From a virus, in the IMG/VR virus record IMGVR_UViG_3300022745_000010, positions 1 through 40,684 of that record: DNA of 40,684 nt. One strand, 5' to 3'. Each line of letters opens with the position of its first letter. Within the stretch, counting starts at the first letter, position 1. Positions 28,293 through 36,521 of the stretch are shown piece by piece. The notes beneath the pieces are model-generated. The model searched no databases, was not told the origin of the DNA, and saw only the letters and a list, made by a program, of their open reading frames with translations. A program made the position numbers and the translations under genes.

Positions 28293-28378
28293 CGTACCCC
28301 CTCGGTAACGCTCCGAGTCAGCCCATATGGGCAACCAGTTTTGGAGGCTGGCCGGCGTCTTTAGCCGTTTAGAGGTAC
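28293..28378 (-). tRNA. tRNA-like gene with Trp-type anticodon (CCA) and long variable arm
   Basis: An 86-base element. Acceptor GTACCTC/GGGGTAC, a D-like hairpin CGGC-TAAAGAC-GCCG shifted by two bases, anticodon arm CCAGC-CTCCAAA-ACTGG (17 bases, T33 and A37 present, anticodon CCA), an extra arm with the perfect palindrome GCCCATATGGGC, and a T-arm-like hairpin CTCGG-AGCGTTA-CCGAG. A long variable arm is normal for Leu, Ser or Tyr tRNAs but not Trp, and the T loop lacks TTC. Confidence 0.5.
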
Positions 28379-28419
28379 GTGCTGCGGCGCGTTTTCCCGC
28401 TGACCGCCGCATGGATGGC

Positions 28420-28447
28420 ATCCTAGCAACGCTTATCGGTGCGTCAA
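28420..28447 (-). promoter_or_regulatory. Candidate promoter for the tRNA cluster
   Basis: On the minus strand TTGACG (plus 28442-28447), 16-base spacer, TAGGAT (plus 28420-28425). The predicted start near 28413 lies about 35 bases before the first tRNA-type element. The -35 hexamer overlaps the last codons of the upstream gene. Confidence 0.4.
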
Positions 28448-28933
28448 GGGCTTTCGCGTCAGGTCCAGGATGAAGCGGGAAAAGACCTCCGTGTGACGCT
28501 CGGAGCGCCAGTACCGCGAAGCCAGGAAGCGCCTCGTGAGCCGTCTGCGCCAGTCGTTCCGATGCTTCCGGGCGAACGGGAGAGGCCGCCCCGTCCACCG
28601 GTAAGCCACGTGCTCTTGGATGGTTGCCGCGAGTTCCTGGGAGGGGTGAGCCCAGAGCCATTCCCGTGGACTGCATCGTGAGCAGTAGGCTTGGCCGTCA
28701 AAGCCCCCATCTCCCCAGCATTCGCCGCAAGTGCCGTCTTCGTCCATGAGTGCCTCGCGGACCTCGCAGAGCACCTGGTACTCGTCCAGCGCCTCCTCGT
28801 CCTTGTCGTAGTACGGCATCGGAGGGTTGTTCTTGCGTTCGTAGGCTTTGCTGCCGATGCAATGCCAGCAGGTACAGCACCAACCGTTGGCTCGTTTCGT
28901 CCGTGCTTTGCGATGATGGAACGTTCGGCTCAT
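28433..28933 (-). CDS. Cys/His-rich hypothetical protein, probable zinc binding
   Basis: A 166-residue protein with Cys pairs WCCTCWHC near the N-terminus and GTCGECWGDGGF / AYCSRCSP in the middle, which fit zinc ribbons (CxxC...CxxC). The C-terminus is strongly basic (RKHRNDWRRRLTRRFLASRY). Zinc plus basic tail suggests nucleic-acid binding. It lies just upstream of the tRNA cluster. No family recognised. Confidence 0.8.
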   Translation of the reverse strand: MSRTFHHRKARTKRANGWCCTCWHCIGSKAYERKNNPPMPYYDKDEEALDEYQVLCEVREALMDEDGTCGECWGDGGFDGQAYCSRCSPREWLWAHPSQELAATIQEHVAYRWTGRPLPFARKHRNDWRRRLTRRFLASRYWRSERHTEVFSRFILDLTRKPLTHR

Positions 28934-28939
28934 GGGACC

Positions 28940-28968
28940 CTTGTAGTTTCGTTACGGGTTCACGTCAA
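28940..28968 (-). promoter_or_regulatory. Promoter-like element, possibly leaderless
   Basis: On the minus strand TTGACG (plus 28963-28968), 17-base spacer, TACAAG (plus 28940-28945). Only 6 bases (GGTCCC) separate it from ATG 28933, so transcription would begin at the start codon. It shares ACTAnAAGGGTC with the element at 27736-27763. Confidence 0.45.
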
Positions 28969-29765
28969 GGCTCTTTCAGGAGCTTTCCCACAAAATCCAG
29001 GCAGCCCATTTCCTCGCATTCGGCCGTGTACAGGCTCCAAGACGGCGCATGCTGGTACCGTCGCACGAAGGTCTCCAAGTCGCTCAGAGACAGGCTTCCC
29101 GGCGGCTTCTTGGCAACTCCGGTGAGCGTCGGGCAGTCCTTGCCGTAGGTCACGCCGATGGGGCAGTAGGTCACGGGGCCCGGAAGGTACTTCGCCAGCA
29201 GCCCAGTTCGGAAGTTGTTGGCTTCGTCCCACGCGTCAAGCTCTTTCTCAAAACGCTCGTCGTACTTCCCATAACGGCATTCGGTCCAGTACATTTGCGG
29301 GTGGACTTCGTCGCAGAAGGCCGCGAATTCCTTGTATGGCCAGTCGCCGTGGAGCGTGCCGAACCCAAACGGCGCATGCGCGATGAAGGCGTCCGGAAGG
29401 ACCGCGCGGAGCTTTTCGCCAAAGCGAACGGCATCGGCCTGGTGACCCGACCATTCGGCTTCCGCGTCCATGAAGTGCCCACTGGCTCCATCTTCCAGGC
29501 ATTCCTGGATGTGCTTGACCTCCTGATTTGCCCGTCCGGGCCGGGAGTAGTGCCAGGTGTAGAGCGTGATGCCCTTTTCCTGGCACGCCTTGGCGGTTTC
29601 TACGGCCTTTTGCCGGCTCCACCCACCGTCACGGCCACCACCGTCACCGGAGCGCACTGCGAGCCATTTAAAGCCATTTGCTACCATCCGGTCCAGAAGC
29701 TTCGGATAGGAGACCAACTTGTGAAATGCGACCCACAGTCCGGGGCCTTCTGTACGTCCAGGCAT
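28965..29765 (-). CDS. Probable endolysin, GH25-like TIM-barrel glycosidase
   Basis: A 266-residue protein with alternating beta/helix pattern of a TIM barrel: GFKWLAVRSGDGG, GITLYTWHYS, 'HFMDAEAEW' (D-x-E motif like the catalytic pair of GH25 muramidases), AFIAHAPFGFG, 'EVHPQMYWTE'. GH25 enzymes cleave the glycan backbone of peptidoglycan. It follows the holin-like and lipoprotein genes, which supports a lysis role. No signal peptide or cell-wall-binding domain is evident. The exact family assignment is inference. Confidence 0.65.
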   Translation of the reverse strand: MPGRTEGPGLWVAFHKLVSYPKLLDRMVANGFKWLAVRSGDGGGRDGGWSRQKAVETAKACQEKGITLYTWHYSRPGRANQEVKHIQECLEDGASGHFMDAEAEWSGHQADAVRFGEKLRAVLPDAFIAHAPFGFGTLHGDWPYKEFAAFCDEVHPQMYWTECRYGKYDERFEKELDAWDEANNFRTGLLAKYLPGPVTYCPIGVTYGKDCPTLTGVAKKPPGSLSLSDLETFVRRYQHAPSWSLYTAECEEMGCLDFVGKLLKEP

Positions 29766-29918
29766 TTGGCACTAACCTTGCTACGCGCACGCGCGCACTT
29801 ATGCATACTGTACTTATGCTCTCTTCTCTTTCTTTTCTAAGAGAAGAAGAGAATATAAGAAACTACTTCATAAGAAAGAAAGAGAGAGAGAAGACATAAG
29901 ATACTACCGCGCGAATCC
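29766..29918. other. AT-rich, strand-asymmetric intergenic region
   Basis: A 153-base non-coding stretch much richer in A and T than the genome. The plus strand shows a pyrimidine run (CTCTTCTCTTTCTTTTCT) followed by purine runs (AAGAGAAGAAGAGAA, then AAGAAAGAAAGAGAGAGAGA), able to form a hairpin or a triplex. Repeated CATAAG/TATAAG motifs and a GCATAAGT direct repeat 15 bases apart (minus strand, near 29803-29825) follow. It separates the holin-like genes from the glycosidase gene. Confidence 0.6.
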
Positions 29919-30128
29919 TTACGGAGAAGCAGGCCAGTCTTTTCCGAACTTGAGGCGAGCGGCAACCTCTGCCCGACGGTGAGCCTCTTCCACGAACCCT
30001 GCGTCCAGAATCTCCTTCACTCCATCGTGCCCGAAGACGGAAAGTGCGAAGGCGAGCGCAGCGGAGCCTGCGAGGACGACCTGACTTGCATCCTTGATTC
30101 CTGCTTTGATGTCTTGAAAATCAGTCAT
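29919..30128 (-). CDS. Small protein with one hydrophobic segment, lysis region
   Basis: A 69-residue protein (MTDFQDIKAGIKDASQVVLA) with a hydrophobic helix (VVLAGSAALAFALSVFG) followed by a charged C-terminus (EEAHRRAEVAARLKFGKDW). It could be a class III-like holin, antiholin or spanin partner. ATG 30128 overlaps the upstream gene by 8 bases. Confidence 0.6.
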   Translation of the reverse strand: MTDFQDIKAGIKDASQVVLAGSAALAFALSVFGHDGVKEILDAGFVEEAHRRAEVAARLKFGKDWPASP

Positions 30129-30378
30129 GATTGACTCCTGCATCGGTGGAAACATTGAACTGCTTATCCACGGAGACCCAGCATTCCTGGACATCCTTCG
30201 GGGTGTCGTGAGCGCCAACGCAAGCAATCAGGGCATCCTGATACGACTGCTTGACGACCTCCTTCGCTGCCGACGGGGAGCAAGCGGTCAGGAAAAAGCT
30301 GAGGATGAACGTGAGGCCGAAGAAGGCAAAGGCTTCCATGGCAAACTGAGAGACGGACTTCTTGATGACGGGACTCAT
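30121..30378 (-). CDS. Lipoprotein, possible outer-membrane spanin component
   Basis: An 85-residue protein with a hydrophobic signal (FAFFGLTFILSFFL) ending in the lipobox L30-T31-A32-Cys33, followed by SPSAAKEVVKQSYQDALIAC. This predicts cleavage by signal peptidase II and an acylated Cys. Small lipoproteins in lysis cassettes of Gram-negative phages are usually outer-membrane spanins (Rz1 type). No clear inner-membrane spanin is found beside it. It implies a Gram-negative host. Confidence 0.7.
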   Translation of the reverse strand: MSPVIKKSVSQFAMEAFAFFGLTFILSFFLTACSPSAAKEVVKQSYQDALIACVGAHDTPKDVQECWVSVDKQFNVSTDAGVNHD

Positions 30379-30551
30379 TGCTTGTTCTCTTTCGCTCCGA
30401 TGGGGGAAGGAATCAGCCATGCAAGCATGGCCTGGAAGACTTCCGAGGGGAGTTTGTTGAGGGAAACGAGGACGGTAACGCAGACGAGGACGAGGGCGAA
30501 TAGGCCCATCTTCCACTTGTCTACAGTGATGTTTTCCAAGGCTTCGGTCAT
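30375..30551 (-). CDS. Holin-like small membrane protein
   Basis: A 58-residue protein with a strong membrane helix (MGLFALVLVCVTVLVSLNKL) and a second hydrophobic stretch (VFQAMLAWLIPSPIG), with a charged end KENKQ. Size, topology and location fit a holin. ATG 30551 has no good Shine-Dalgarno; an in-frame TTG at 30581 is possible. Confidence 0.6.
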   Translation of the reverse strand: MTEALENITVDKWKMGLFALVLVCVTVLVSLNKLPSEVFQAMLAWLIPSPIGAKENKQ

Positions 30552-30561
30552 GGTTCTGTTT

Positions 30562-30906
30562 TCAGTAGGAGGGACCGTCAAACTCGGGGGAGCAGACGTA
30601 TGCAGAGGCGGCGGCGGATACCGCGATGGCGGTATCGCTGAAGGGGGAAATCCAAAACTTGCGGCTCATCCCAGGGGCAATGGCTGCACCGTTTACGGCG
30701 GTGGCAGTGCCCGTTCCGAAGCCTACGGTGATGGTTGCGGCAGAGGCGTTCTCCACCGAAATCATGCACTTGTTCTTCGGAACGTCGGTGCCCCAGACGG
30801 AGGCAAGCGTTTGCGTTCCAAGGGCGAGGGCCACGACCTTCTGCTTCCCCGCTCCGCGAGGGGGAAGGTTCAGGTAGGAGGCCCGCATCGCGGACGTGGT
30901 GCTCAT
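30562..30906 (-). CDS. Small structural protein
   Basis: A 114-residue beta-rich protein (KQKVVALALGTQTLASVWGT; ISVENASAATITVGFGTGTA), low in charge, similar in style to virion-associated proteins. ATG 30906 overlaps the stop of the 1024-residue gene as TAATG. Role unknown; it closes the structural cluster. Confidence 0.7.
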   Translation of the reverse strand: MSTTSAMRASYLNLPPRGAGKQKVVALALGTQTLASVWGTDVPKNKCMISVENASAATITVGFGTGTATAVNGAAIAPGMSRKFWISPFSDTAIAVSAAASAYVCSPEFDGPSY

Positions 30907-33900
30907 TATCGTTGAATCCTATCGGTTGCGGTCTGGTAGGCCGAAGCGTCAGTGCTAGAGCCCTGAGGGAGTTTCTTGGCGGTCTGCGCTGCCTGCTTCG
31001 CGGCAGCCATCTCACCATAGCTTTTCTGTACCCCAGCCACGAAGGCTGGTTCCACGATGCGGTCCACTGGCGTCCCGAGTGCGAAGGAAAGCTGCGTAAG
31101 TTTTCCCACAGACACGGTCTCCCCCTTCGCTCGCTTTTTGCTGAGCTGAGTTTGAACCTCCCAGGTAATCAAGTCCTTGAGTTCCGGGTGGACGTACGTC
31201 ACGGCCCGTACGGCCTCTCGGTTGACGTCCCCGGCCTTCATGGCGTCAAAGACCTCCATGGGGCTCGCGATGGCGCGAGAGGCTGTTACAAAGTTGTGAG
31301 CCTGGAAGGCGGTCAGGTTCGCCTTGGCAGGAACCTTCAGGTCTCCAGGGGAGTTGAGGAACGCGGGAGCGATGGACGACAGGTACGTCTGCGCGCGTTG
31401 CCGTGAGGCCATCAGCTCGGCATGAAGCTCTTCGTCTCCGCCGGACACCTTCCGAGCCCATGCGTCCGCGTCAGCATCACGAGCGGCGCTCATGGACTCC
31501 GCGATGCGTTGAACCTCCTGGTCCGTCTTCTCGCTCCCGCCGCGAGCTGTCAGGTAGGAACCCGCTCGCACGGTTGGGCGGCCGGACGATTCCATGAACC
31601 CAGCGACACCCTCGGAGATGGACATCGTAAGCTTCTGAGCCATCGTCGCGAGCTTCATCCGGCGGGAGATGCCGTCCGTGGTGTTCGCGAACGCTTCGCT
31701 GATGTACTTCGCACCCTTGCGTACACCGATGGCCATGGCTCCGCCCAGCGGATGACCAGCCATCATGGAGTATGCCATCGTCGTGGCGTCGCCCTGGTCA
31801 AAGAGCGGCGGAGAAGCAGGGGTCTCCGAAACGAAGTCGGAGAGCTTCGGGGCCTCTCCAGGAGACGCGATGCCGACCTTGGCCGATTGCTTCGCCGCAA
31901 CGGCGTCTTCCAGGGCCTTGGACTCCGTGGACGTCGCGTTGCTCAGTGCCTCGCGCAAAGACGGTCTAGCGGGCCGAGGAACGACCGCAGCGGGCACCTT
32001 CTCCCGAGCGGCACGGGCAGCTTCTCGCTCCAGGCCAAGGATGCCTTTGGAGGCCTTCTTCAGCGAACGGGAAATCTCCCGGTCCATAGCAGCGCCGAAA
32101 GAGGCCGTGCGCTTTGCGGCAACGTAGGTCTCCGCCGCGTTGCTCAGGGCCGGCGAAGACGAGGCGGCCGTCTTCATCTTTTCGGAGATGAGCTTGTCCA
32201 GCTCAGTCTTCAGGTTCGCGGTGAACGCTGCGGTTTTGGCTTCGGCGGAATCGGTAACCCCCTTGGAAGCGCGGGCTGCGAGGTTGTCGTAGAAGTCCGC
32301 GTTGCTCTTCCCAAGGTCCTTGCTGACGTTTTCCCAAGCAACCCATCGGTTCTCAGTATTTTTGACCGAGTTCGCAATGGCGCGCTCCAGCCGCTCCTGG
32401 ACGCCGCCGGGGGCGACGATAGCTGCGGCTGCTTCGGCAGCTGTGCCATCCGTACCGGCCCCGAAGTGACGACTCATCACTTCGTTGTAAACGTCGCGAA
32501 CTTCTTGAGCTTGAGGCGCGAGTTCGCTCGCGTGCTCGCCGAATAGGCGCTGCGTGTCGTCTGCCAGCTTCTGGGCAGCCGAGAGGCTCGCCTTGTTCGT
32601 CTGCGCGGCCTTCTGGAGCGTGGAAAGCTCTGCCTGGTCCAGGCGTCCCTCCACACCCAACGTTTCGCGAAGGTATTTCTCAGCGTTCGGAATCGCCTCC
32701 TGGAAGCCTCCTGCGTAAGCTCCGCGCCCCTTGGCTCGTCGGCTGGCGTCCGAGACCTCCTGGAGGTAAGAGTCGCTGAGCCCAAGCTCCGTGCGGCCCC
32801 TGAGAAGCGCCTGCTCTTCGGGCGGGAGCGAGGCGGACCGAGCCGCAAGCTCATCCTTTGTGGCAGCTTCCACGGCAGCCTGACGCTCCGCAGCGGCGGC
32901 AGCCTTGGCTTCTACGTAGGCGCTTTCACGAGCCGCAAGCTCCGCCTGAAGGCCCTCAATCACGTCCCCACGAGCCGACTTCTGCGCGGTTGCAAGGGCC
33001 CGCTTGGCCTCTTCCACGTCCCGAGCGGCCGCAGCGTAGGCCGCTTTGGCTTCGCCTTGAGCCGCGGTTGCAGCCTCATGCTCAGCAAGCGCTGAGGTAT
33101 AGGCAGCTTCGCCGGCGGAGCGCTCCGCAAGCAGGTCAGCATCCTTCGCAAGACGACCTTCCAAGACCTCAGAGATGGCGTTCCCGCCACGGCGAGAAAG
33201 GGCCCCGAACCCAGCTCCGAGCCCAGAGATAGCGGTTCCGAAGAGGGCGCCATTCAGCGCGTGCGATGTGATTCCGGCGGCCGTGAGCGCGCGGTTGTGA
33301 ATGAGGTCGTCCTCCAGCCCAGCGCCGGTGCTGTAGAGGGCACCCTCAGCTCCGCCGCGAGCCAGCGTGGACAGGAACTTCCCGAACTTGGCCCCGCCAC
33401 CGGTGGCATCCAGCGCGGTCGCAGCAAGCCCCGATTCCACGCCAGCGGCCGGACCAAGAAGGTCAAGGCCCGCCCCGAGTGCACGTCCGGACTCCAGCAT
33501 CCCGGCGATGTTGCCGGCCTGGTAGCTGTACGGGTTCGCTTCGTGCGTGCCCCGGAAGAAGCCACGGGCACCTTCTGCGTACTCAGGCCCGAGAAGCTCC
33601 GCGCCGCCGATGATGGCCGAAGGGGCAAGTCCGAAGGTCAAGCCCGAAAGCCCGCCCATCGCCGTACTCATGGCCTTGGAAACGGCGCCAGTGCCGAAGG
33701 CTTGCTCGTAGATGGCCTTTGTCTTCTCATCCTCCATCAATTCGGAGGCGCGAGCTTGGGAGATTTCTGTCCCAGCCGTCCCGAAGGTGTCCGCAAGGGT
33801 GCTGCGGGACACGGCCCGCGCGTGGCCAGCGGCGTCCTCTACGAGCTGGTACCCTTGGTCGTCGGTCACCACGCCATGGCGTCCTTGGCCGTACCCTTCG

Positions 33901-33980
33901 GGGACCGCTGTGGAAACGTCAACGGGGCCAGTGGGTTCTCCACCAGCCCCGTAACCTTCAGGAATCTTCGGGCTACCCAT
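30906..33980 (-). CDS. Large internal virion / DNA-ejection protein
   Basis: A 1024-residue protein with an N-terminal polar part (IPEGYG repeated twice within 33 residues), Gly/Ala-rich hydrophobic segments between residues ~100 and 275 that could insert into membranes (MGGLSGLTFGLAPSAIIGG; ALNGALFGTAISGLGAGFGA), and a long Ala/Glu/Lys coiled-coil region. It lies last among the large proteins after the nozzle. In podoviruses, large internal proteins at this position are ejected with the DNA and form a channel. No lytic transglycosylase motif is seen. Confidence 0.7.
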   Translation of the reverse strand: MGSPKIPEGYGAGGEPTGPVDVSTAVPEGYGQGRHGVVTDDQGYQLVEDAAGHARAVSRSTLADTFGTAGTEISQARASELMEDEKTKAIYEQAFGTGAVSKAMSTAMGGLSGLTFGLAPSAIIGGAELLGPEYAEGARGFFRGTHEANPYSYQAGNIAGMLESGRALGAGLDLLGPAAGVESGLAATALDATGGGAKFGKFLSTLARGGAEGALYSTGAGLEDDLIHNRALTAAGITSHALNGALFGTAISGLGAGFGALSRRGGNAISEVLEGRLAKDADLLAERSAGEAAYTSALAEHEAATAAQGEAKAAYAAAARDVEEAKRALATAQKSARGDVIEGLQAELAARESAYVEAKAAAAAERQAAVEAATKDELAARSASLPPEEQALLRGRTELGLSDSYLQEVSDASRRAKGRGAYAGGFQEAIPNAEKYLRETLGVEGRLDQAELSTLQKAAQTNKASLSAAQKLADDTQRLFGEHASELAPQAQEVRDVYNEVMSRHFGAGTDGTAAEAAAAIVAPGGVQERLERAIANSVKNTENRWVAWENVSKDLGKSNADFYDNLAARASKGVTDSAEAKTAAFTANLKTELDKLISEKMKTAASSSPALSNAAETYVAAKRTASFGAAMDREISRSLKKASKGILGLEREAARAAREKVPAAVVPRPARPSLREALSNATSTESKALEDAVAAKQSAKVGIASPGEAPKLSDFVSETPASPPLFDQGDATTMAYSMMAGHPLGGAMAIGVRKGAKYISEAFANTTDGISRRMKLATMAQKLTMSISEGVAGFMESSGRPTVRAGSYLTARGGSEKTDQEVQRIAESMSAARDADADAWARKVSGGDEELHAELMASRQRAQTYLSSIAPAFLNSPGDLKVPAKANLTAFQAHNFVTASRAIASPMEVFDAMKAGDVNREAVRAVTYVHPELKDLITWEVQTQLSKKRAKGETVSVGKLTQLSFALGTPVDRIVEPAFVAGVQKSYGEMAAAKQAAQTAKKLPQGSSTDASAYQTATDRIQR

Positions 33981-34016
33981 GCGCGTAGGATACCCGACAC
34001 GCTTCCTGCCTTCTAC

Positions 34017-36518
34017 TTACTGCCCCGGGGTCCGATAGGCCCCCTGTCCCTGGGTCCGCTTCCCAAGCGCCGCGGAGTTGCGGTGCAGGTAAGCAATCTT
34101 TGCTGCCGGGGAAAGGCCGCCAAACTGCCTGGAGAGCGTCTCGTTTGCGCTGCTAAGTAGCGAGTCCACGGCAATGACTTGTTCGGGGAACGCCGCTTCT
34201 CCGCTGAGAACACGCCCGTGTCGCTTAATTTCCTCTTCACTCATCGCCGACCCAGACTTTACGTTTGAGAAGATGAGCTTAAGGTTGTCCATTGCGGACC
34301 TGTAGCGAAGGATATCCTCGGGCTCTGCCATGATTCCTGCGAGCCGAAGCTTGCTCTTGATGTCGGCCGACGTCCCATCTCGCAGGTACCCAAGCGCAGT
34401 ATCCACTTTATCACGGCCGCCGAGCTTTTTCTCAAGAAGTTGCTGTTGCGTACGTGCGTTCTTGAGGGCGTCAACCCATTCAAAACCAACGCCCCGCCAA
34501 GCCCCCTTCATGTAATCGTTGAAGTCCTTGACTTGAGCCTCCACGCGGTTCGTTTCCTGCTCAATGGCAGCACTGAACGCCGTATGCGTCTTCGGGCTCT
34601 TGTCCTTCGGAATGGGGAATCCGGCCTTATCAAGCTTGTATACTTGATAGGTTTGCCCGTCCGCTCGGCGTTCGCCTTGCGTTTCCAGGTCAATGCCCGC
34701 GCTTTTTGCCGCCTGGATGTACAGCGCGCGCTGCGATTCTTTCCCAACGGCAGCGGCAGATTGGCGCGCCCCCGCCGTTTCATCCGCATACCGTTGGTCC
34801 GCTTTCCCGCGGTCGCTCTTTGCGTACGCGAGGTCTTTCTCAAGCCCGGATAGGGCCTGGGACGAAAGGTTGCCCGTCTTGCCCCCCAGCGCCCGGTCGG
34901 AGGGACGAAGTTGTACATCCGAGCGGTACTTGTCGGACAGTTTCTGCGCAAGGTCCGACGGCAGCGGACCGCCATAGATGCGCTCTGCGTTCACAAGGAC
35001 GACGCGCATTGCGGGGTCCGTAATGTCCGCAGCTTTAATGTTTCCGCCTTGAGTTGCCGCTGGCGCCGCCGAAGGAAGGCCGAGCGCGGTGCGCGCGGAA
35101 GCGAGGGCGCCTTGAAGCTTGCCGCCTTGCGCTGGAGCTGCGGGCTCATCTCCCGCAAGTGCGCTTCCGAGTGCCTTCGTGAGTGGAGATGCGAACCCTT
35201 GAGCCTTTGCTCCGACACCTCGGATTCTGTCAATGATGGACTGAGCTTGCGGCGGAACGGGAGCATTGCGCAGCCTGGCGATTGCTGCCATCGCAAGAGC
35301 CTTGTCACGCTCCTCCTTGGTAGGAGGTACGTCAGGCATCCCGGTGGCAGCATTGTCGCCTGGAGCCTCGCCGGGGGCGGGCGGAACAATGTTCTGCTCC
35401 GCGGGCTGATGGCGTGGGTTTGTGTAAACGCTTTCCAGCTCCCCGCGCTGCTCAGCAACAAGCGGAAGCGGGGCGACGTGGGCACCCTGGTAAAGGACCG
35501 CATTTGCCTGGCTGGCCTTTTGGGCGGCGAGCTTGTTGTATTCCGCAACAGCGGCGAGGCCGAGCGCACGCTCCTCTGCCGTGCGACCACGAAGAGCTAC
35601 GGTCTGCGCCTTGGCAGCCATTGCCTTGTACGATTGCGACTGGAAAGCCGCCTCTGCGGCTCGCTCGTCGCCGTAGATGGACCGGAGCTGGCCGATGGTC
35701 GTCAGCTCTGCGGCCTGACGATTCTGCATCCGCTCGTAGTCCACTTGCTGAGCGGCCCAGTCTTTCTGGACGGCAGACTCAACCATCCCGATGGCCTTCT
35801 CCGGGGAGACGCCAGCAAGCGGCAGGAGGCTGATGGCGAACGCGGACAGGACGTTGCCCGGGTTCTTCCAGTAGCGCCCCGCGTCAAAGCGCTGAGCCGC
35901 CATTTGGTCTGCCATGCGCGAATAGTTCGCGACGTGCTCCATGAGCGCCTTGGAGCGCTGCTCTTCGCGAAGACGGCTGTTTTCCGCCATTTGCGCGAGC
36001 TGGTTGGCCTCTTCCGCCTTCTGGTCGGCCTGCATGGAAAGGCCTTGAGCGGTCGCCTCGTGCACACCCCCGAGCGCTTCTGCTTCCTTCTCAGGGAGTT
36101 CTCCGTATGCGTTGGCGAAGGCCTCGGCTCCACCAACAGGGGCGTAGTTGATGCGCGCCGGCATGACCGCCATCGGCATCGCTGTTTTGCCAGCGGCTCC
36201 GGCGCCAGCCGGTTGGCTACCCCCGAGCGGCGCCTGAAGCTGGCTGGACTCAAACAGTGCCTGCTTGAGCATCTCGCCGGCTTCACCCTGTGTGCCGTAG
36301 TTCGGAGGGGGCTCCTGAAAGGCGGCCCCTTCGCCCCCTGGGGCAGCGGGCGGGGCCACGGGCTGTGCAAAGGGCACATCCCCAGGGCCGTACTTCGGCT
36401 CGGGAAGGGGGCCCTCGGGACCGGAAGCCGTAGCTGCGGGCGGGGGAGCCGGGGGCGGAGACTGAATGTCCTGCGCTGCTTTTTTTAGCGGGTCTGCAAA
36501 ATCTTCCCAAATACCCAT
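34017..36518 (-). CDS. Large internal virion / DNA-ejection protein
   Basis: An 833-residue Ala/Gln-rich protein. The first ~100 residues are Pro/Gly/Ala-rich and disordered, then comes a long helical region (QADQKAEEANQLAQMAENSR; TIGQLRSIYGDERAAEAAFQ), with charged C-terminal helices (RTQQQLLEKKLGGRDK). One moderately hydrophobic helix (VLSAFAISLLPLAGV) may act during ejection. Its role as an ejection protein is inferred from size, composition and neighbours. Confidence 0.7.
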   Translation of the reverse strand: MGIWEDFADPLKKAAQDIQSPPPAPPPAATASGPEGPLPEPKYGPGDVPFAQPVAPPAAPGGEGAAFQEPPPNYGTQGEAGEMLKQALFESSQLQAPLGGSQPAGAGAAGKTAMPMAVMPARINYAPVGGAEAFANAYGELPEKEAEALGGVHEATAQGLSMQADQKAEEANQLAQMAENSRLREEQRSKALMEHVANYSRMADQMAAQRFDAGRYWKNPGNVLSAFAISLLPLAGVSPEKAIGMVESAVQKDWAAQQVDYERMQNRQAAELTTIGQLRSIYGDERAAEAAFQSQSYKAMAAKAQTVALRGRTAEERALGLAAVAEYNKLAAQKASQANAVLYQGAHVAPLPLVAEQRGELESVYTNPRHQPAEQNIVPPAPGEAPGDNAATGMPDVPPTKEERDKALAMAAIARLRNAPVPPQAQSIIDRIRGVGAKAQGFASPLTKALGSALAGDEPAAPAQGGKLQGALASARTALGLPSAAPAATQGGNIKAADITDPAMRVVLVNAERIYGGPLPSDLAQKLSDKYRSDVQLRPSDRALGGKTGNLSSQALSGLEKDLAYAKSDRGKADQRYADETAGARQSAAAVGKESQRALYIQAAKSAGIDLETQGERRADGQTYQVYKLDKAGFPIPKDKSPKTHTAFSAAIEQETNRVEAQVKDFNDYMKGAWRGVGFEWVDALKNARTQQQLLEKKLGGRDKVDTALGYLRDGTSADIKSKLRLAGIMAEPEDILRYRSAMDNLKLIFSNVKSGSAMSEEEIKRHGRVLSGEAAFPEQVIAVDSLLSSANETLSRQFGGLSPAAKIAYLHRNSAALGKRTQGQGAYRTPGQ

Positions 36519-36521
36519 AAA

